64,000 bases of DNA from positions 20,995-84,994 of the forward strand of contig JAJZVL010000005.1 in NCBI GenBank assembly GCA_021845725.1. Direction: 5' to 3'. Below the pieces are notes generated by a model. The model did not search any database. It worked only from the letters and a program-made list of their open reading frames with translations, and had not been told where the DNA came from. This document shows positions 58,402 to 64,000 of the stretch, piece by piece (the first letter of the stretch is position 1; every line of letters starts with the position of its first letter). The stretch comes from Actinomycetes bacterium (GTDB lineage: Bacteria; Actinomycetota; Acidimicrobiia; Acidimicrobiales; RAAP-2). The position numbers and the translations under genes are program-made.

Positions 58402-59951
58402 TGGGTGTCCTCGGGGCGACTGGCGACGCGGCCTGGGGCGTCTATGCGGCGTGCATCCTGGCGCTCGTGCCCGCCGGAGCACGCTGGCTGCGTGTGGCTC
58501 AGCGCGAGCACTACGTCCCTGACTCGGTCAGCAGGTTCGCGCTGCGCTGGTGGAGGAGCGAGCCGCTGAATGTCGCGCTCGGGGGGGTCGCGCTCGCCGG
58601 GGTCATCCTGAGCGGGTTGTGGCCGCTCGCTGCAGCTGCGACGGTGGTGGCGTCCGCGCTCGGACCCCTGCACCTGTCGATCCGGGGCCGGACGTCTCGG
58701 CTCGTCCCCACGCGAAGGCTCCAGTCGCTTGCGGCGGTCTGGCTGCTCGCTGAGGCCGTGGTGCTCGGTATCGGTGCCGCGATCGGGGCTCCGGCGCCGT
58801 TCGCGGCAGCCGGGCTCGTCGCGGCGCCGGCACTGGTGGACGCTGCGCTCTTCGTCACCGCGCCGGTCGAGCGCCGGCTCTCGGAGCGGTTCGTGACCAT
58901 GGCCGCCGAGCGGCTGCGGAGGGTGTCTCCGACCATCGTGGCGATCACCGGCTCCTACGGCAAGACGTCCACGAAGAACCACATCGCGCACCTGGTCACG
59001 GGGACCAAGAGCGTGGTGGCGACGCCGGCGTCGTTCAACAACCGCGGCGGTCTCGCCCGGGCGGTGAACGAGCATCTGGCCGAGGGCACCGACGTCTTCG
59101 TCGCGGAGATGGGCACGTATGGGCCCGGAGAGATCCGCGATCTCTGTCGCTGGTGCCCCCCGGAGATCGCGGTGATGACCGCGATCGGGCCGGTGCACCT
59201 CGAACGGTTCGGCTCGCAGGACGCGATCCTCACCGCCAAGACCGAGATCACCGAGCGAGCCTCGACCGTCGTGGTGAACGCCGACGACAGCCGGCTCGCG
59301 GCACTCGGCACCACGCTCGAGGCGGATCGAGGCCTCCGCGTCATCCGTGCCGGGGTCGACGAGCCGAACGCAGACGTGCGGCTGTGCGTGGACGACGGGA
59401 AGGTGGCCCTCGTCGTCGGAGGCACGCCAGTCGGGATGCCGGTGCAGCTCCGCCCTGGCATCCAGCCGTCCAACCTCGCCTGTGCCGTCGCCGTGGCGCT
59501 GCACCTGGGCGTGCCTGCCGAGACGGTCGTTGAGCGCATCCCCACGCTGTCGCCGGTGGCCAACCGGCTCACCGCCGATACCTCGTCCTCGGGCGTCTAC
59601 GTGATCGACGACACCTTCAACTCGAACCCCGCGGGTGCCGGCGCGGCGCTCTCGGCGCTCGCGGCGGCGCCCGCGACCGGCAGGAGGGTGGTGGTGACCC
59701 CGGGAATGGTGGAGCTGGGCGCTCGGCAGGCGGCGGAGAACGAGGCATTCGCCCGCGCCGCGTGCGAGGTTGCGTCGAGCATCGTCGTCGTGGGCCTCAC
59801 GAACCGGCGCGCCCTGCTCCGGGGTGCCCGCGGCCAGCGGCCGGTCGTCGTCGTCCGCACCCGTGACGAGGCGGTGGCGTGGGTGCGCGCGAACCTCGGG
59901 CCCGGCGACGCGGTGCTCTACGAGAACGACCTGCCGGACCACTACCCTTGA
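58401..59951 (+). CDS. Membrane-anchored MurF-like ligase
   Basis: A 516-residue protein. The first 160 residues hold four or more hydrophobic segments (for example GVALAGVILSGLWPLAAAATVVASAL and LLAEAVVLGIGAAIGAPAPFA-type stretches). The rest is a Mur ligase: the ATP site ITGSYGKTSTKNHIAHL, VAEMGTYGPGEI, MTAIGPVHLERFGS and the C-terminal VIDDTFNSNPAGAGAAL with VVTPGMVELGA. It resembles MurF, which adds D-Ala-D-Ala to UDP-MurNAc-tripeptide, but MurF is normally soluble and starts with its own UDP-binding domain. The adjacent Ddl-like gene fits a D-Ala-D-X substrate. It may be a second, specialised ligase. Confidence 0.82.
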   Translation: MGVLGATGDAAWGVYAACILALVPAGARWLRVAQREHYVPDSVSRFALRWWRSEPLNVALGGVALAGVILSGLWPLAAAATVVASALGPLHLSIRGRTSRLVPTRRLQSLAAVWLLAEAVVLGIGAAIGAPAPFAAAGLVAAPALVDAALFVTAPVERRLSERFVTMAAERLRRVSPTIVAITGSYGKTSTKNHIAHLVTGTKSVVATPASFNNRGGLARAVNEHLAEGTDVFVAEMGTYGPGEIRDLCRWCPPEIAVMTAIGPVHLERFGSQDAILTAKTEITERASTVVVNADDSRLAALGTTLEADRGLRVIRAGVDEPNADVRLCVDDGKVALVVGGTPVGMPVQLRPGIQPSNLACAVAVALHLGVPAETVVERIPTLSPVANRLTADTSSSGVYVIDDTFNSNPAGAGAALSALAAAPATGRRVVVTPGMVELGARQAAENEAFARAACEVASSIVVVGLTNRRALLRGARGQRPVVVVRTRDEAVAWVRANLGPGDAVLYENDLPDHYP

Positions 59952-59998
59952 CCGCCGCCGGGGCCCTTTCCCGGCGCAACGCATTCAGGGAGCGCATC

Positions 59999-61120
59999 GT
60001 GGCTGACCTCATCTCCGATCTCGCCGTCGTCTTCGGCGGCCCTTCCCCTGAGCACGACGTGAGCGTGCTCACGGGTCTCCAGGCCGCCCGTGCCCTGGGC
60101 GCTCGCTGCCTCTACTGGACCAAGACCGGCGAATGGCACGAGGTGAGCTCGGCGCTCGAGGCAAGTGCGTTCGTCGACGGGGTGCCTCAGGGTGCGACGC
60201 GCGTCCAGCTGCTCCTCGAGTCCGGGTTCACCACTGAAGCAGGGCGGTTCGCGCGCCCCCGCCCGCTCGGCGTCGACGTCGCCGTGGTGTGCTGCCACGG
60301 GGGACCTGGCGAGGACGGCACCTTGCAGGCTGCCCTGGACCTCGCCGGGGTGCGCTACACGGGTCCCAGCCTCGCGGGCGCAGCTCTTGGCATGGACAAG
60401 CTCGCGTTCGCCGACGTGGTGGCCCAGGCCGGGCTGCCGGCGCTGCCGCGCCTGCTGCTCGACGAGTCCACCACCACGATCGGGTTCACACCCCCCTACA
60501 TCGTGAAGCCGCGCTTCGGCGGGTCCTCGATCGGGATCGTCGCGAACGTCGCGGACCTCCAGACGGCGGTCGCGCTGCTCGGCGCGAACCGCCACCTGCG
60601 CGCCGGCGCGGTCATCGAGCCCTACCGCGCCGACCTCTTCGACCTCCAGATCGCCGTGCGGACGTGGCCGGAGCTGGGGTTGTCCGCGATCGAGCGGCCG
60701 CTTCGGACCCCCAGAGCCGGCGGGGCCGCAGGAGAGCCGGACATCCTCGGCTACGCGGACAAGTACGTCGGCGGTGAGGGAATGGCGAGCGCTCCCCGAG
60801 AGCTGCCAGCCCAGATCGACGGCGAGCTCGAGGGACGTCTGCGCGAGGCCGCCACCGCCGTCGCGCGGCTGTGCTCGGTGCGCGGCGTCACGCGCGTGGA
60901 CTTCCTCTCGGACGGCCGGGAGCTCTTCGTCAACGAGATCAACACGATCCCGGGCTCCCTGGCGCGGTACCTGTGGATCGACCCGGCTGTGCCGTTTCGC
61001 ACCCTGCTCTCCGACATGGTGGCCGAAGCGCGCCACCGACCTGCGCATCACTACACGGTCGAAGGTGCGGACGGGACCGTGCTCAAGGGCGCAGCGTCGA
61101 TCGCAGCGAAGCTGGCGTGA
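59999..61120 (+). CDS. D-alanine-D-alanine ligase family ATP-grasp enzyme
   Basis: A 373-residue Ddl-type ligase. The N-terminal VVFGGPSPEHDVSVLTG is the family start; the ATP-grasp region has YIVKPRFGGSSIGI and the C terminus VNEINTIPGSLARYL. The loop that in E. coli DdlB holds Tyr216 (FYDYEAKY) here reads ILGYADKY, so that position seems to be Leu and the second-site specificity is uncertain. GTG 59999 has AGGGAG 7 nt upstream; TTG 59948, overlapping the previous stop, is an alternative. Downstream of the membrane MurF-like gene. The last 70 bases overlap the converging BTAD gene. Confidence 0.88.
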   Translation: MADLISDLAVVFGGPSPEHDVSVLTGLQAARALGARCLYWTKTGEWHEVSSALEASAFVDGVPQGATRVQLLLESGFTTEAGRFARPRPLGVDVAVVCCHGGPGEDGTLQAALDLAGVRYTGPSLAGAALGMDKLAFADVVAQAGLPALPRLLLDESTTTIGFTPPYIVKPRFGGSSIGIVANVADLQTAVALLGANRHLRAGAVIEPYRADLFDLQIAVRTWPELGLSAIERPLRTPRAGGAAGEPDILGYADKYVGGEGMASAPRELPAQIDGELEGRLREAATAVARLCSVRGVTRVDFLSDGRELFVNEINTIPGSLARYLWIDPAVPFRTLLSDMVAEARHRPAHHYTVEGADGTVLKGAASIAAKLA

Positions 61121-63783
61121 CCGCCCCCGCCGGTGAGCTGCGCTCGCAAGATGGCGTAGAGCTGCTCCGTGCGCTCTGACGGCGTGCCGCCGGGGTCCAG
61201 CTCGTCGACCTGTCGCTGGCATTCCCTCCACTCGGCGTGCAGGCGACGCACGTCGCCGCTCTCCGCGGCCACCCTCATCGCCGCGCGCGTGAGCGCCTCG
61301 CTGTATGGCTCCACCTTCCGTGCCTGTCCGATCGCCCATCGGGCCAGGTCGATGTCACCTGATGCGAGCGCCGCGCGGACGAGGGAACAGGCACCGTCGA
61401 CGACGGCATCGGCGATGCGGCGCTCGTGACCCTCGGCGCGCCACCACCCGTAGCCGGCCAGCACCCCGGCAAGTGGCTCGGCCTTCACGAGCTGGAGCCC
61501 TTCGCGAAGCCGGGCAACGCGCTCGATCGGGTCGTGTGCAGCGAGGCCTTCGTGCACCAGAGCGCTCGCCCGCAGCGCGTCGACGGTCACCATCGGAGAG
61601 AGGCGGTAGTGGCCCGAGCGGGAGGCAGCCGGGAGGAGCAGCTTCCCGTCGGGTGCGGCGCCAAGGGAACGTCGTGCCGCGCCCACCGTGTTGAAGAGCG
61701 TCTTGGCTGCGGCATCCGCGTCGGCTGAACCGAGCACCCGCATCCTGAGCCGCTCCCCGGTGACGGGCTCAGGAGCGTGCATCGCGAGGTAGGCGATCAG
61801 CTCGACCGCTCGCCGCGCGCGCTTGGGCGGGAGGTCCGCCTGCAGGCCGACGATGCCCGGCACCGTCGTGAGCAGCTGCACCTCCGCGCCGACGTGCTCA
61901 CGGATCGAAGCCACGTCGTGCAGCTCGTTGGTGGCGTTCGCCGGGCCGAACATTCCAACGGGCTCCACGAGGCCGGGCCGATCGTCAGTAGTGGGGTCCG
62001 CCAGCCGCAGGGTGGCAGGGGCAGTCGTGCGCTGCACGAGCGGTAGGGTCGCTCCCCTGGAGCCGGGCACGCCGTCATCGACGAGCGCGTCGACAGCAGC
62101 CTTCCAGGAGGCGTCGAGCAGCGAGGGCCGGACCGTGAGCCCGAAGGGATGCACGCTCGCCGCGCGGTCGTCGACGACGATGGTGATCTCGGCGTCGTCG
62201 AGCTGGCGGGCTGCGAGCACCGCGCACGCATTCCGGGTCGTTTCGGGGAGCCTCCCAGGGTCGCCCACGAAGAGCACCTGTGGACCGCCCGGCACGCGCT
62301 TCTCCATGCGCTTCTCCATGCGCGTCGAGGTAGCGCGGACTGCCTCGACTGCCTCCACGGGGTCGTCGACGATGACGATGGCTTCGTGCCAGCTCCACGT
62401 CGAAGCGGCTGCTCGCATCGCGCGCACGAGGTCCGCGCTGCGGGGACCGATCACCGAGACGCGCGTCCCGATCTCGACCGGGATGAGCCAGGTGCCGTGC
62501 CGGTCGTCGCCGAGGGGAAGCAGGAACGGGCACCACGGCTCCCCGTCGTGCACGCGATGCAGCTGTGCGGCGTCGACGGAAACGGGAAACACCCAATTCG
62601 CAGGTGCCGTGCGGTGCCAGCCGTCGAGAGCCTCAGGCACCGGTTCGAAGAAGCGCGCCTCCACGCCGTCACTCCCTGCGCGTAGCCACTGCACCGCGCC
62701 GGGCGGCGGGTTCAGTGTCGCGATGGTTCGTGCGAGGTGGCACGCAGCGGCCTCGATCAGCTCCACGATCGGGACCCGCTCGAACGGGGCGACCAGCCTG
62801 CCGAGATCCGCCTCGCGCCCGACCGGGGCGAGGATGGCGGATCCTTCCTCGCGGAGGAAGGCTCGGAGACGGCGGAGCTGGCGCGAACGCCGAGCGAGCA
62901 GCCCTGCCACGAGCGCGCTGATGCCAGCTGCCGCGAGCTCACCGAGCGGCAGCAGTGCGCCCGCGCGCATGTCCCGGCCGGCCAAGCGTGTCGTGCCGGG
63001 TGTGGCACCGCTCGTGGTGCGGGCTGCCACGTCGGCGTCGAGCGCCACGTCGGCGTCGAGCGGTGGCAGCACCAGGGTCCAACCTGGGGCGATCATGGTC
63101 GGGTCGACGAAGCGCGTGCAGTCGCCCATCGGCCGCCCGAGGTTGGCCGCGGCGATCGCGGGCCACGCCGATGCGTCGCCGTAGCGGGCGGCGGCGATGC
63201 TTGCGAGCGTCTCTCCGTGGCCGACGACGTGGACGGCCGCCCCCGTGACGTTCCGGCTGGAGTCGTCGGCAGGGATCTCGGGACGCTCCGACGAGCGCAG
63301 CCACTGCGAGGTGCGCACCGGCTGCGAGGACACCTGTGGCGGCGCGGCTGCGGTTCTGGTGCTGAGCGCGCGGGCCGTTCCGGCCACCGATGCACTGACG
63401 ACCGATGCGCTGGCCACCGACGCGCTGGCCACCGACGCGCCCAGTCCGGTGAACGACGTGACTGCGAGCACGCCGAGAGCGATCCTCACCGCGATGCGAT
63501 CGGAGAGGCGCGCCGCGGTACCGGGATCACCTGAGCGGACGCGGACCGCCACAGAGCGAAGGATCGGCCACGCGCACGCCGCCCACGCGCACCAGCTGAC
63601 GACGGCCAGCAGGTCGAACAGGCCATGCCATGAGATGAGGCTCTGCACCGTCCAGTGCCGCGGGGCGGGTAGCCCGACGAGCGCGACGAGCACCCCTGGG
63701 ACCGCCGCGAAGACGAGCAACGCCGCGGCGGCGCCGACGACTGCGTCCCACATCCTTCGGCGTGCGTGCGATGTCGAGATCAT
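61051..63783 (-). CDS. Membrane BTAD-family regulator with LysM domain
   Basis: A 910-residue protein. The N terminus has three membrane segments (about 13-37, 52-75, 95-117) and a repeat of SVASA pentapeptides. A LysM domain follows (about 190-255, HGETLASIAAARYGDAS...IAPGWTLVLP), then another membrane segment (about 280-300). The large cytoplasmic part ends in a winged-helix-like and BTAD tetratricopeptide region (about 690-890, RRAVELIAYLAMHAPEPVTGE and GLQLVKAEPLAGV). BTAD proteins are SARP-type activators; the membrane/LysM fusion suggests a link to the cell wall. The gene is five bases after a partial upstream gene, and overlaps ddl-like by 70 bases tail to tail. Confidence 0.82.
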   Translation of the reverse strand: MISTSHARRRMWDAVVGAAAALLVFAAVPGVLVALVGLPAPRHWTVQSLISWHGLFDLLAVVSWCAWAACAWPILRSVAVRVRSGDPGTAARLSDRIAVRIALGVLAVTSFTGLGASVASASVASASVVSASVAGTARALSTRTAAAPPQVSSQPVRTSQWLRSSERPEIPADDSSRNVTGAAVHVVGHGETLASIAAARYGDASAWPAIAAANLGRPMGDCTRFVDPTMIAPGWTLVLPPLDADVALDADVAARTTSGATPGTTRLAGRDMRAGALLPLGELAAAGISALVAGLLARRSRQLRRLRAFLREEGSAILAPVGREADLGRLVAPFERVPIVELIEAAACHLARTIATLNPPPGAVQWLRAGSDGVEARFFEPVPEALDGWHRTAPANWVFPVSVDAAQLHRVHDGEPWCPFLLPLGDDRHGTWLIPVEIGTRVSVIGPRSADLVRAMRAAASTWSWHEAIVIVDDPVEAVEAVRATSTRMEKRMEKRVPGGPQVLFVGDPGRLPETTRNACAVLAARQLDDAEITIVVDDRAASVHPFGLTVRPSLLDASWKAAVDALVDDGVPGSRGATLPLVQRTTAPATLRLADPTTDDRPGLVEPVGMFGPANATNELHDVASIREHVGAEVQLLTTVPGIVGLQADLPPKRARRAVELIAYLAMHAPEPVTGERLRMRVLGSADADAAAKTLFNTVGAARRSLGAAPDGKLLLPAASRSGHYRLSPMVTVDALRASALVHEGLAAHDPIERVARLREGLQLVKAEPLAGVLAGYGWWRAEGHERRIADAVVDGACSLVRAALASGDIDLARWAIGQARKVEPYSEALTRAAMRVAAESGDVRRLHAEWRECQRQVDELDPGGTPSERTEQLYAILRAQLTGGGGHASFAAIDAAPLSTVPSAPSTV
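63381..63440 (-). repeat. 15-bp coding repeats (SVASA) in the BTAD gene
   Basis: Four 15-bp units, two nearly identical, encode SVASA-SVASA-SVVSA-SVAGT right after the third membrane segment. They form a small-residue linker and are likely slippage-prone. Confidence 0.7.
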
Positions 63784-63788
63784 GGCGT

Positions 63789-64000
63789 TCAGGGTGCGGG
63801 GTTGACGACCAGTGTGAAGGGCACGTCGGCGCGTACGCCCGGGGGTAGCGAGAGCGTGACCGTGCAGCTACCGATACCGTGCGTGTCATCGACCTCGAGC
63901 GACAGCTCCGAGGATCCCGTGCGGGTCGCCGACACGCCGCCGCCGCACGAGATCTCGAGCTCGAGATTCGGCGTGTCGGTCCACATGGCCCGAGCCGAGA
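63789..64000 (-). CDS. Partial gene of unknown function (N terminus outside the window)
   Basis: The last 70 codons are visible and the frame remains open to the window edge. The sequence (LELEISCGGGVSATRTGSSE, then LSLEVDDTHGIGSCTVTLSLPPGVRADV) is beta-rich, with Gly and Cys pairs and no charged clusters, as in secreted or extracellular Ig-like domains. It ends VVNPAP. The gene lies immediately upstream of the BTAD-LysM gene and probably shares its operon. Function cannot be assigned. Confidence 0.6.
   Translation of the reverse strand, partial: SARAMWTDTPNLELEISCGGGVSATRTGSSELSLEVDDTHGIGSCTVTLSLPPGVRADVPFTLVVNPAP

Noticed and set aside
1..64000. tRNA, rRNA or transposon
   Set aside because: No cloverleaf-like or rRNA sequence and no transposase or terminal inverted repeats were noticed in the gaps between genes.

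Overview
The window is 64 kb of high-GC, densely coding actinobacterial chromosome. The lineage looks like Acidimicrobiia or a close relative; this is inference from gene content, not from a marker phylogeny. The signs are a fused Kgd-type 2-oxoglutarate decarboxylase/dehydrogenase, a fused PafB-PafC-type WYL regulator, the F420 enzyme CofC, an HrcA/CIRCE heat-shock circuit, a BTAD-LysM membrane regulator, type IV pilus genes without a secretin (single-membrane cell plan), and many starts that look leaderless. I saw no rRNA, tRNA, CRISPR array, integrase, transposase or prophage.

Layout. 1-6.45 kb is a tightly overlapping housekeeping run: hrcA (3' end), dnaJ, rsmE, a small HTH gene, a HIT-family gene, phoH, ybeY, a CorC/CNNM-like gene and era. 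6.4-17.6 kb holds a K+ channel, an ArsR-type regulator with a large extra domain, a DinG-like helicase, a sugar-1-phosphate nucleotidyltransferase, dxs, a hot-dog thioesterase, tldD/tldE and an FmdB zinc ribbon preceded by a clear CIRCE operator. moaC follows.

18.2-32 kb is the type IV pilus region, in several blocks. It has a proline-rich protein divergent from the major prepilin, then a minus-strand pilMN(fused)-pilO-small lipoprotein operon. Next come pilT, a prepilin-peptidase homologue whose second catalytic Asp appears lost, and a pilB-pilT2-pilC operon. A carboxyltransferase and a small zinc-motif protein sit among them.

32-45.7 kb holds a YbhN-like membrane protein, a lipoprotein and fused pafBC. 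A convergent TrwC-type relaxase / soluble coupling-ATPase pair follows, then cofC, gpsA, a GH38 alpha-mannosidase, rnhB and a DMT-family transporter. 45.7-52.6 kb has kgd, an unusual NYN-nuclease/(AKKAAP)n/S1-like protein, a FabZ-like hot-dog protein and an exonuclease III. 52.7-57.4 kb is a minus-strand operon of a UvrD-like helicase, a GlcD-like flavoprotein and a benzoylformate-decarboxylase-like ThDP enzyme. 57.6-64 kb is a hydrolase / membrane-anchored MurF-like / Ddl-like operon converging on a BTAD-LysM regulator that follows a partial secreted or membrane gene.

Regulation. About nineteen starts on both strands carry a TANNNT -10 hexamer ending 6-11 nt before the start codon, so transcription should start at or next to it. 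These sites were used to refine several starts. Two such promoters (tldD and the thioesterase) share the same -10 bases back to back. Genes inside operons instead use ATGA/GTGA/TTGA overlaps or Shine-Dalgarno sites.
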